Positions 7,008-13,932 of a stretch of 18,391 nt of DNA are shown one piece after another; within the stretch, counting starts at the first letter, position 1, and every line of letters starts with the position of its first letter. The notes under the pieces are model-generated. The model saw nothing but the letters and a program-made list of their open reading frames with translations. It did not search any database and was not told where the DNA came from. The position numbers were made by a program, and so were the translations under genes. The DNA lies in the NCBI RefSeq assembly GCF_905212195.1, contig NZ_CAJMDQ010000056.1:1-18391 (forward strand). The letters run 5' to 3'. This DNA is from an uncultured Anaerotignum sp. (GTDB taxonomy: Bacteria > Bacillota > Clostridia > Lachnospirales > Anaerotignaceae).

Positions 7008-7274
7008 ATGATGAATCTGAATTTCAAAATGATAGAAAAATATGGCAAAGACGGTCTTTTTTTCTGGAAAATGCTGCGCAGAGGATTTTCTGTTGGAAAA
7101 AGGCTGTTTTTTGGCAGAAAACGGAAACAGAAACGGCAGGGAAAACAACGGCAGAAAAAGCGGCTGGTTGCGGACGTGCCTGTTTTTTTGTGTCGGTCTG
7201 TCAATAGTCCGACAATGCAAAGAACGAAACGGCTGGGGCGGACAGTGTTGGCTGTCAAAAACAGATATTTTTAA
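7008..7274 (+). CDS. possible 88-residue basic protein in the operon leader
   Basis: An unrecognised ORF starting about 20 nt downstream of the predicted transcription start. GGAAGGGGA precedes two tandem ATGs (7008 and 7011) at workable distance, and the stop lies 20 nt before the next start. The product is strongly basic, with a middle section of almost only Lys, Arg, Gln and Gly (around 37-52), some aromatic residues before it, and no clear membrane helix. It could be a nucleic-acid-binding small protein or a non-conserved frame inside a long leader. Against it: low complexity and no known family. For it: promoter, ribosome site and spacing all fit. Confidence 0.35.
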   Translation: MMNLNFKMIEKYGKDGLFFWKMLRRGFSVGKRLFFGRKRKQKRQGKQRQKKRLVADVPVFLCRSVNSPTMQRTKRLGRTVLAVKNRYF

Positions 7275-7294
7275 TTGAAGGAGGTTCCTGAAAT

Positions 7295-9286
7295 ATGGAC
7301 GAAGAAAAGAAGGATCTTTCCCTGACGGAGGATCAGGCACAGCAGATGCCCGCGGAAACAAAGGCAGCGGAAGAAGTGCAGAGCGCAGAAGAAGCGGCAC
7401 AGACAACAGAAGATGTAAAGGAAGAAACAGCCGCTGAAGAAACAGTGGAAGAAACAGTGGAAGAAACAGCGACAGAAGAAACAGCAGAACCAGCAGAAGA
7501 ACCGGCAGAAGAACCGGCTGCGGAACCTGCGGCAGAGGAAGCACCTGTGCAGACAGCGGCTCCTGCAAAGTCCGGCAGCAACATCGTCGGCATCATTATC
7601 GGCCTGCTGGTGTTCATCGGTGTTCTGGCACTGTGCTGGAAAATGGTGGGCCCTGTTAGTGAAGTCCATGCAGACAAAGGCATTGCTTATGCAAAGGACA
7701 ACAACCTGTATATTTATGACTTGGAAAACGACGCTTATGTGGCAGCAGAAGGCATTTCTGCCGGCGGTCAGTACAACCAGTACTATTCCGCATGGGGTAC
7801 CACATTCAATGAAGACGGCAGCGGTCTGTATTACAGCACCAATGTGCGGGAAGATGGTACATTTGACCTGTATTACAAAGGCGTTGGCGCAGACAGCGAA
7901 GGCACGCTGGTGAGCGAAGCTGTAGCGGACTATATGCCCACAAAAGACGGCGCAGCTGCTATTTTTGTAAAAACAACAGCAGACGGCGCAGCTGATCTGT
8001 ATCAGTTTGTAAATGGCACATCCAAACTGGTGGAATCCAATATTCTGGCAGAAAGTGGCTCTTATGCCATCAGCAACGACGGCAGCTTTGTGATGTACCG
8101 CAAGAGTGGTGACAATGGCACAGCCCTTTACGCAAAAGGCACAGCCGAAGGCGAAGAAGCTGTATGCCTCCATGAAAATGCAGCAACAGCTATGATGACC
8201 AGCGATACAGACGAAATCTATTTCGCAGGGGCAGAAGGCGAAGGCTATGCGGCATTCGTGTATGCTTTCGGTGCAGAACCTGTGAAAATCATGGATGAAG
8301 TGACTTATCTGGAAGTGATGCCCAACGGCAAAGATGTGTTGCTCATGGGCCCCAGTGAAGGTCTGGTAACATATGAATCTATCATTGAAGACGATCTGGA
8401 AGAAAGCGATGCACTGCTGACAGAAGCGGATGGCGATGCTTATCAGGAAAAACTGCAGAGAGATGCCATCCGTACAGCGATGGAAAGCGGCGAAGGCATT
8501 GAACCTGTACTCCAGAAAGTATATATGTACAGCAACGGCAAATTGACAGAAGTGGCTTCTGATACCATTTCTGCCGTATCCTTGGACAATGACAGACCTT
8601 ATGCTGTATGTTACGCAGCAGGCGATATGGAAAAAATGCCTATTTCCCAGCTGGGAAGTCTGGAAGATGCAGAACAGGGTTATTATATGAGCCTGATGTA
8701 TACAGAACCAAAGATTCTGGTAGTGAACGCTACTGGCGGCAGCTGGCAGCTTTCCGGCAGCAACATTTCTCCTGCCAATGTATTCCTTTCTGACGACGGC
8801 ACCATGGTAGGCTATTATGAAACAGACACTATGACCGGCGCAACAACACTGAATGTTGGCAAACTGGGCGCAGAACCTTCTTTCACTATGGAAAATGTGG
8901 AAGTGGCAGACTTCCTTGGCACCACACATGATGTGGGTTACTTCAAGGATTATGAAAACGGTCTGGGTACCATGGGTATCTGGAACGGCGGCGACCCTAC
9001 AGAAGTGGAAAGTGTTGGCGGCGTACACTTTGCTGCGGATGGCGATGCGGTATACTATATCAACAACATCGACCAGCAGAACGGCAACGGCGATCTGCAT
9101 GTGATTGCAAAAGGCGAAGATACACTCATCGACACCGGCGTTTACAGCATGCAGTACAAATACAACGGCAAACTGGCTTATCTGAAAAACTACGACTATA
9201 CAGCCAATAAAGGCGATCTGTACTACTACGATGGCAACGAATCCAAAGAAATCGACACAGGTATTACAGCCATCTTCATGTACTAA
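7295..9286 (+). CDS. membrane-anchored propeller-like extracytoplasmic protein with acidic N-terminal tail
   Basis: A 663-residue protein of unknown function. Residues ~1-90 are extremely rich in Glu and Ala, with imperfect EET and AEEP repeats. A single transmembrane helix follows at ~97-117, then about 540 residues predicted to lie outside. The outer part repeats short units of the kind LYxxxxG, YYYD and DGSxxxY, which suggests beta-propeller blades like those of TolB/PD40-type domains; this is pattern-based, not a family match. I see no catalytic motif. Starts at ATG 7295 after GGAGG (7280-7284). First large gene of the operon, 20 nt before tsaE with no terminator between. Codon usage is biased towards GGC, AAC and ACA, consistent with good expression. 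A surface-binding or envelope scaffold role is only a guess. Confidence 0.8.
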   Translation: MDEEKKDLSLTEDQAQQMPAETKAAEEVQSAEEAAQTTEDVKEETAAEETVEETVEETATEETAEPAEEPAEEPAAEPAAEEAPVQTAAPAKSGSNIVGIIIGLLVFIGVLALCWKMVGPVSEVHADKGIAYAKDNNLYIYDLENDAYVAAEGISAGGQYNQYYSAWGTTFNEDGSGLYYSTNVREDGTFDLYYKGVGADSEGTLVSEAVADYMPTKDGAAAIFVKTTADGAADLYQFVNGTSKLVESNILAESGSYAISNDGSFVMYRKSGDNGTALYAKGTAEGEEAVCLHENAATAMMTSDTDEIYFAGAEGEGYAAFVYAFGAEPVKIMDEVTYLEVMPNGKDVLLMGPSEGLVTYESIIEDDLEESDALLTEADGDAYQEKLQRDAIRTAMESGEGIEPVLQKVYMYSNGKLTEVASDTISAVSLDNDRPYAVCYAAGDMEKMPISQLGSLEDAEQGYYMSLMYTEPKILVVNATGGSWQLSGSNISPANVFLSDDGTMVGYYETDTMTGATTLNVGKLGAEPSFTMENVEVADFLGTTHDVGYFKDYENGLGTMGIWNGGDPTEVESVGGVHFAADGDAVYYINNIDQQNGNGDLHVIAKGEDTLIDTGVYSMQYKYNGKLAYLKNYDYTANKGDLYYYDGNESKEIDTGITAIFMY

Positions 9287-9306
9287 AGAGAAACTGGGGG
9301 GCTATT

Positions 9307-9747
9307 ATGGAAAAAATCTGGGAAACCCACAGCCCGGCGGAAACGGCGGCTCTGGGAGAAGAAATGGGTAAAAACGCCCAAAGGGGACAGATCTTTTGCC
9401 TGACAGGGGATCTGGGCACCGGAAAAACCGTGTTTACCAAAGGCTTTGCGGCAGGGCTTGGGGTGACGGATCACGTCACCAGCCCTACCTTTACCATTGT
9501 CAATGAATACCATGACGGACGCCTGCCTTTTTACCATTTTGATGTGTACCGTCTTTCCTGCGAAGAGGAAATGGACGACATTGGCTACGAAGAATACTTT
9601 TTCGGAGACGGTGTCTGCCTTGTGGAATGGGCAGAACTGTTCCCCGACCTGATTCCAAAGGAAGCCATCTGGCTGACAGTGGAAAAGGATTTTGCAAAAG
9701 GTGAGGACTATCGCAGAATTACCCTGCGGCAGGAGGTGGAACCATGA
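9307..9747 (+). CDS. tsaE: t6A biosynthesis ATPase TsaE
   Basis: A 146-residue P-loop ATPase of the bacterial threonylcarbamoyladenosine (t6A37) machinery. It works with TsaB and TsaD in the cytoplasm and drives the TsaD-TsaB complex through ATP hydrolysis. Visible: Walker A GDLGTGKT (34-41), the switch-like SPTFTIVNEY (59-68), YHFDVYRL (76-83), and the Walker-B-like LVEWAEL (105-111) whose VEW is characteristic. Length is typical. The start ATG has a G-rich site (CTGGGGGGC) just upstream and lies 20 nt after the preceding stop. Its 3' end overlaps tsaB by 4 bp (ATGA), so translation is coupled. Confidence 0.96.
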   Translation: MEKIWETHSPAETAALGEEMGKNAQRGQIFCLTGDLGTGKTVFTKGFAAGLGVTDHVTSPTFTIVNEYHDGRLPFYHFDVYRLSCEEEMDDIGYEEYFFGDGVCLVEWAELFPDLIPKEAIWLTVEKDFAKGEDYRRITLRQEVEP

Positions 9748-10460
9748 AAATACTGGCAATCGATACATCAGGACAGACTGCAAGTGCTGCCCTCATCGAA
9801 GATGAAAAACTCATTGGGGAATTTACCCAGAATGATAAACTGACACACAGCCAGACCATTCTGCCTATGGTGGCGGAAATCTGCGAAAAAACAAATACCG
9901 ATCCCAAAGATGTGGATTATATTGCCTGCGCCGTAGGCCCCGGCTCTTTTACAGGGCTGCGCATCGGCGCCGCAACGGCAAAAGGTCTTTGTCTGGGACT
10001 GAATAAGCCCCTTCTGGCCGTTCCCACTTTGGATGCTCTGGCATATCATATGTTTATGACAGATGCTATCGTCTGCCCCATCATGGACGCCAGACGGCAG
10101 CAGGTCTATGCTTGCTTCTATGAATGGCAGGGGGAAAAACTGGTGCCCCTGACAGAATATATGGCAGAAGGCATTGATGTTATCATCGACAAAGCACTTT
10201 CTTTTCAGCGGGATGTAATTTTCCTCGGAGATGGCGTTCCCGTGCATAAAGAAAAACTGGCGAAAAATGCCAACTTCCACTTTGCCCCTGCTCACTGCGC
10301 TTTGCAGCGTGCGGCGGCAGTGGCGGCTTATGGCAAAGTCATGGCAGAAGAAGGCAAAGCCATTTCCGGCAACGAACTGGAACTGATTTATCTGCGGAAA
10401 TCTCAGGCAGAGAGGGAAAGAGAAGAACGTCTGAAAAAGGAGGCAGCGGAACATGTTTGA
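9744..10460 (+). CDS. tsaB: t6A biosynthesis protein TsaB
   Basis: A 238-residue ASKHA-fold protein, the non-catalytic partner of TsaD in transfer of the threonylcarbamoyl group to A37 of ANN-decoding tRNAs. The N-terminus LAIDTSGQTASAAL is the typical ASKHA opening. KLTHSQTILP (32-41) and GPGSFTGLRIG (65-75) are signature segments of YeaZ/TsaB. Length matches the family. The start overlaps tsaE by 4 bp and the end overlaps rimI by 8 bp, so all three are probably made together. The C-terminal tail is rich in Arg, Glu and Lys. Confidence 0.96.
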   Translation: MKILAIDTSGQTASAALIEDEKLIGEFTQNDKLTHSQTILPMVAEICEKTNTDPKDVDYIACAVGPGSFTGLRIGAATAKGLCLGLNKPLLAVPTLDALAYHMFMTDAIVCPIMDARRQQVYACFYEWQGEKLVPLTEYMAEGIDVIIDKALSFQRDVIFLGDGVPVHKEKLAKNANFHFAPAHCALQRAAAVAAYGKVMAEEGKAISGNELELIYLRKSQAEREREERLKKEAAEHV

Positions 10461-10917
10461 AATTATCCCCATGACAGTGGAGCATATTGACGGCGTGTTG
10501 GCTGTGGAAGAAGCGACTTTTTCTATCCCTTGGACACGAAAAGACTTTGAACGGGAAATGACGGAAAACAACCTTGCCATTTATTATGTGGCAGTGGCAG
10601 ACGGGAAAATCGTAGGCTACGCAGGGATGTGGCATGTCATCACCGAAGGCCATATCACCAATGTGGCAGTGCTGGAAGATTACCGGAAACAGGGCATTGG
10701 TGATGCCCTTATGGAACAGCTGGAACAGGTTGCCATGGAAAAAGAAATGATTGGCATTACCTTGGAGGTGCGTATCAGCAACGCCCCTGCCCAGCATCTG
10801 TACCATAAGCATGGTTATCGTGCCGAAGGTCTGCGGAAGAATTATTACCCTGATACCCACGAGGACGCAGTCATTATGTGGAAATATACGCCTTTTTATG
10901 AAGGGCAGGAAGATTGA
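10453..10917 (+). CDS. rimI: ribosomal protein S18-alanine N-acetyltransferase RimI
   Basis: A 154-residue GNAT acetyltransferase. RimI transfers acetyl from acetyl-CoA to the N-terminus of ribosomal protein S18; in bacteria it is often encoded beside tsaB and may have further targets. The acetyl-CoA pyrophosphate loop RKQGIG (78-83) follows the strand ITNVAVLEDY. LEVRISNAPAQHLYHKHGY (104-122) and the NYY segment (130-132) match the RimI signature and active-site Tyr region. The start at 10453 overlaps tsaB by 8 bp and has AAAAGGAGG within the tsaB 3' end. Last gene of the operon before the terminator at 10926. Confidence 0.94.
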   Translation: MFEIIPMTVEHIDGVLAVEEATFSIPWTRKDFEREMTENNLAIYYVAVADGKIVGYAGMWHVITEGHITNVAVLEDYRKQGIGDALMEQLEQVAMEKEMIGITLEVRISNAPAQHLYHKHGYRAEGLRKNYYPDTHEDAVIMWKYTPFYEGQED

Positions 10918-10925
10918 TTTTTGAG

Positions 10926-10957
10926 ATGCCGAAGAACCCTTTTCTTCGGCATTTTTT
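10926..10957 (+). terminator. terminator after rimI, abutting the protease ribosome site
   Basis: A perfect 11-bp stem (10926-10936 with 10942-10952), a 5-nt loop and six Ts (10952-10957). AGGAGG at 10961-10966 belongs to the next gene and begins only 3 nt later, leaving no room for a promoter between them. Confidence 0.9.
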
Positions 10958-10975
10958 GCAAGGAGGCGAAAGGAT

Positions 10976-13369
10976 ATGCAACGCGAACTTTCTTATACAG
11001 AGCTGAAAAACGGCTGTTCTGCCGATGATTTCTCTTTCCGTTCCACTGCGGAATTGGAACCACTGGAAGGCATCATTGGGCAGGACAGAGCCGTCAAAGC
11101 CTTTGATTTTGGGCTTCATGTGAAGATCAAAGGCTATAACATCTATATGTCAGGGCCTTCCGGCACAGGGAAAACCACCTATGCCAAAGCCAGTACAGAA
11201 CGTCTGGCGGCAACGGAAGAAGTGCCTCTGGACTGGTGCTATGTTTATAATTTCCAGAACCCCAGAAGCCCTCTGGCACTGTCTTTTCCCGCTGGGGAAG
11301 GCAGAAAATTCCGGGATGATATGAATGAGCTGGTACAGCTTTTCCAGACAGAGCTTCAGAAAGTATTCCGCACAGAGGACTACGAAAAGCAGAAAACAGA
11401 ACTGCTTCGCGGTTTTGATGAAAAACGGGATGCCCTCATGGATCAGATGAGCAAAGAAGCGGCGGAAAATGATTTTCAGGTAAAGACCACCAATTCCGGC
11501 ATTTACTTTATGCCCGTGGTAGATGGGAAACCTGTTGGCGAGGAAGAATATGACGACCTTGCGGAAGACGTGAAGGATGTCATTGAGAAAAATTCCCAGA
11601 TTGTACAGGAAAAAGCTTCTGCCATTATGCGGGACATTCGGGAATTGGATAAGGAATCCAAACGGTGCGTAGACCAGCTGGATTATAAGGTGGGGATGTT
11701 TGCCATTGGCCATCATGTGAGCGCTGTTCAGGAAAAATATGAACAGAATGAAAAAGCAGTGGCGTATATCAACGCCGTGAAAGAAGATGTACTGGAAAAC
11801 ATCAGTCAGTTCTTTGAGGATGAGGACGACGGGGAAGAAGGTCTGGCATCTCTGCTGCCTATGCTTTCCAAAAAACAGCCGGAAGATGTGACACTGAAAT
11901 ATAAAGTAAATCTTATCGTGGACAACAGCGAAACAAAAGGCGCACCTGTGGTGACCACATTCAATCCCACTTATTACAATCTGGTGGGGGAAGTGGAATA
12001 CGACAGCGAATTCGGTAACCTGACTACAGACTTTATGAAAATCAAAAGCGGCCTGTTCCATAAGGCAAACGGCGGTTATCTTATCGTGCAGGCACAGGAT
12101 ATTTTGTCCGCTCCTCAGGCGTGGGAAGCTTTGCGCCGTGTCATCAAGACAAAGGAAATCAATATGGATGCCATTCGGGAACAGTTGGGCACAGTGGTGG
12201 CACCTACGCTGAAACCGGAACCAATCCCTGCCAATATCAAAATCATTATGATCGGCAGCAGTTATTACTATGAATTGCTCAGCACTTATGATGAGGAGTT
12301 TGACAAGTTCTTTAAAATCAGAGCAGATTTCGACTACGAAATGCCCCGTTCTCAGGAAAATATGCTGAAGATTGCCCAGTTCATCAAAGGCTTTACCATG
12401 CGAGAAAAGACCATGGACTTTGATGTGAGCGCTGTCTGCGCTGTGGTGGAATATTCCTCCCGTTCTGCGGAACGGCAGAACAAGCTGTCCACCCGATTTA
12501 ACCATCTGGCGGAAATTCTGGGGGAAGCGGCAGTATGGGCAAAGCTGGACGGCGCGGAAATGGTAACGGCAAAACATGTACAGAAAACCATTGTGGAAAA
12601 AGAAGACCGCCTGCGGCTCTACGAAGAAAAACTGGATGAGATGCTGGAAGAAAACGTCATCATGATTGACGTGGACGGCGCGGAAGTGGGACAGATCAAC
12701 GGTCTGGCAGTGCTGGATATGGGTTCTTATGCTTTCGGTAATCCCAGCCGCATCACAGCCACCACTTATGTAGGCAAATCTGGTATCGTTAATATCGAAA
12801 AAGAGGCCCGCATGAGCGGTCAGACCCACGACAAAGGGGTACAGATCATCACAGGTTATCTGGGTCAGACCTATGCCCAGAAATTCCCCCTTTCTCTGTC
12901 CTGCCGCGTTTGCTTCGAGCAGAATTACAACGGCATTGACGGGGACAGCGCATCCAGTACAGAGCTGTACTGCATTCTGTCCTCTCTGGCAGAACTGCCC
13001 ATCCGTCAGGACTTGGCGGTGACAGGCTCTGTGAACCAGAAAGGGGAAATTCAGGCAATTGGCGGCGTCACATACAAGATTGAAGGGTTCTTTGACCTGT
13101 GCAAAAAACGTGGACTCACTGGTAAACAGGGGGTTATCATTCCTGTTTCCAATATCCGGGATTTGGTGCTGAAGGATGAAGTGGTGGAAGCCGTGAAAGA
13201 AGGGGTATTCCATATCTATCCCATCTCTACCATTGACGAAGGCATTGCACTTTTGATGAGCACACCTGCCGGAGAAAAAGACGAAAATGGGGAATATCCT
13301 CCTGACAGTGTCCATGGAAAAGTCATGAACAAACTAAAAGCCTTCTGGAAATACGCCGAAGGGGAATAA
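10976..13369 (+). CDS. Lon-family AAA+ protease (LonB-like, COG1067 type, peptidase S16)
   Basis: A 797-residue ATP-dependent protease. The Walker A motif GPSGTGKT is at 60-67. A long insertion (~110-320) rich in charged residues follows, then the rest of the AAA+ core (QAQDILSAPQAW, and IKIIMIGSSYYY near sensor 1) and a lid to ~560. The C-terminal S16 domain has catalytic Ser658 in IDGDSAS and Lys701 in GGVTYK. Their 43-residue spacing equals that of the Ser679/Lys722 dyad of E. coli Lon. The split AAA+ core and the lack of a classical Lon N-domain place it with the YcbZ-like group rather than LonA. No LonB-style membrane helices are seen, so it should be cytoplasmic. ATG at 10976 has AGGAGG nine bases upstream. 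Substrates are unknown. Confidence 0.93.
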   Translation: MQRELSYTELKNGCSADDFSFRSTAELEPLEGIIGQDRAVKAFDFGLHVKIKGYNIYMSGPSGTGKTTYAKASTERLAATEEVPLDWCYVYNFQNPRSPLALSFPAGEGRKFRDDMNELVQLFQTELQKVFRTEDYEKQKTELLRGFDEKRDALMDQMSKEAAENDFQVKTTNSGIYFMPVVDGKPVGEEEYDDLAEDVKDVIEKNSQIVQEKASAIMRDIRELDKESKRCVDQLDYKVGMFAIGHHVSAVQEKYEQNEKAVAYINAVKEDVLENISQFFEDEDDGEEGLASLLPMLSKKQPEDVTLKYKVNLIVDNSETKGAPVVTTFNPTYYNLVGEVEYDSEFGNLTTDFMKIKSGLFHKANGGYLIVQAQDILSAPQAWEALRRVIKTKEINMDAIREQLGTVVAPTLKPEPIPANIKIIMIGSSYYYELLSTYDEEFDKFFKIRADFDYEMPRSQENMLKIAQFIKGFTMREKTMDFDVSAVCAVVEYSSRSAERQNKLSTRFNHLAEILGEAAVWAKLDGAEMVTAKHVQKTIVEKEDRLRLYEEKLDEMLEENVIMIDVDGAEVGQINGLAVLDMGSYAFGNPSRITATTYVGKSGIVNIEKEARMSGQTHDKGVQIITGYLGQTYAQKFPLSLSCRVCFEQNYNGIDGDSASSTELYCILSSLAELPIRQDLAVTGSVNQKGEIQAIGGVTYKIEGFFDLCKKRGLTGKQGVIIPVSNIRDLVLKDEVVEAVKEGVFHIYPISTIDEGIALLMSTPAGEKDENGEYPPDSVHGKVMNKLKAFWKYAEGE

Positions 13370-13435
13370 GAAATTTCAAAAGAAGCTGGAAAGTTCGGGC
13401 AGCCGGAATACACAGACTCAAAATATGACAATAAA

Positions 13436-13482
13436 AAAGAAGGAGAGGACGGAAGTGTCTCTCCTTCTTTATTTTTGTTTCT
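13436..13482. terminator. bidirectional terminator between the Lon-like gene and the small membrane-protein gene
   Basis: A 12-bp stem (13436-13447 with 13459-13470) with an 11-nt loop. On the plus strand it is followed by ATTTTTGTTTC; on the minus strand the stem runs into CTTTTTTATTG. The minus-strand gene's TAA (13471-13469) lies at the stem edge. Confidence 0.88.
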
Positions 13483-13633
13483 TTTTTATTTCCATAATCC
13501 CGCAGATTCCCGCAATTCCACAAAAAATTGCAGGAATACTGGTTACCAGATTATTCATCTCCTTTGCACCGATGCCAATTAGGATAACTGCTGCAATAAA
13601 GTTCATTATGGTACTGAAAATCATTGTTTTCAT
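13469..13633 (-). CDS. small two-helix membrane protein, 54 residues
   Basis: A short gene read directly from the minus strand. It starts at ATG 13633 with a perfect AGGAGG (13647-13642) eight bases upstream and ends at TAA 13469 on the edge of a terminator. The product begins MKTMIFSTIMNFIAAVIL. Two hydrophobic segments (~5-23 and ~29-47) are joined by a short GAKEMNN turn, and the tail is EIKKKQK; this is a helical hairpin with a positive C-terminus, probably facing the cytoplasm. Function and family are not recognised. It converges on the Lon-like gene and diverges from the amidase. The ribosome site, the fit to its terminator and the clean membrane topology argue that it is real. Confidence 0.65.
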   Translation of the reverse strand: MKTMIFSTIMNFIAAVILIGIGAKEMNNLVTSIPAIFCGIAGICGIMEIKKKQK

Positions 13634-13670
13634 GGTTTGCTCCTCCTGCTGTAAGATTTTGTGAAAATAT

Positions 13671-13687
13671 AGTATATCAAAATTATA
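13671..13687 (-). promoter_or_regulatory. possible extended -10 promoter of the small membrane-protein gene
   Basis: On the minus strand TGATATACT (13679-13671) provides an extended -10, with a second candidate TATAAT at 13687-13682. The -35 is weak (AAATTT at 17 nt). Start of transcription near 13664 would give a leader of about 30 nt. Confidence 0.4.
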
Positions 13688-13769
13688 CTAACAAAATTTA
13701 TGAAATAAATCATCCATTTTGTTTTTAACAGCCGGAAAAATATATGGAGCGTTCTAAATCTGAATGAAG

Positions 13770-13785
13770 AAATATCCTGATATTT
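13770..13785. repeat. perfect short palindrome in the small-protein/amidase intergenic region
   Basis: AAATATC and GATATTT are separated by CT. The element lies between the two divergent promoters. It could be a regulator site; the low GC makes chance plausible. Confidence 0.3.
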
Positions 13786-13836
13786 ATATGAGATGCAGAG
13801 TACTGTTTTTACAGGAAACGAGGAAATTTATTAAAA

Positions 13837-13853
13837 TTCCATTGCAAATGGAA
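13837..13853. repeat. inverted repeat just upstream of the amidase promoter
   Basis: TTCCATT and AATGGAA flank GCA, centred about 50 bp upstream of the predicted amidase transcription start. CTTTTTCC follows, so it might also act as a weak terminator shielding the amidase promoter. Confidence 0.35.
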
Positions 13854-13861
13854 CTTTTTCC

Positions 13862-13889
13862 TTTTCATTCCGACAAAATTTGATATACT
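13862..13889 (+). promoter_or_regulatory. sigma-A type promoter of the amidase gene
   Basis: TTTTCA (13862-13867, 4/6), a 16-nt spacer and TATACT (13884-13889) preceded by TGA, an extended -10. Transcription starts near 13896, about 37 nt before the chosen ATG. Confidence 0.65.
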
Positions 13890-13932
13890 GTTTTGTGTGA
13901 TAAAAAGAAGGAAGAACAAAGGAGCGGAAAAT

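Noticed and set aside
7271..9100. 609-codon open frame on the minus strand
   Set aside because: It is antisense to the propeller-like gene, is Cys/His/Phe-rich, and runs into a Cys/Phe-rich tail made by the Glu/Ala repeat codons of the other strand.
11150..13315. 721-codon open frame on the minus strand
   Set aside because: It is antisense to the Lon-like protease, whose catalytic residues and spacing are intact; the composition is His/Phe/Cys-rich with no domain.
13425..13664. 79-codon plus-strand frame after the Lon-like gene
   Set aside because: It starts inside the terminator and overlaps the opposite-strand small gene, which has a much better ribosome site and topology.
13897..13932. 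Upstream GTG start for the amidase
   Set aside because: It lies at the predicted transcription start and would place 12 charged residues before the signal peptide; ATG 13933 has a proper AAAGGAG site.
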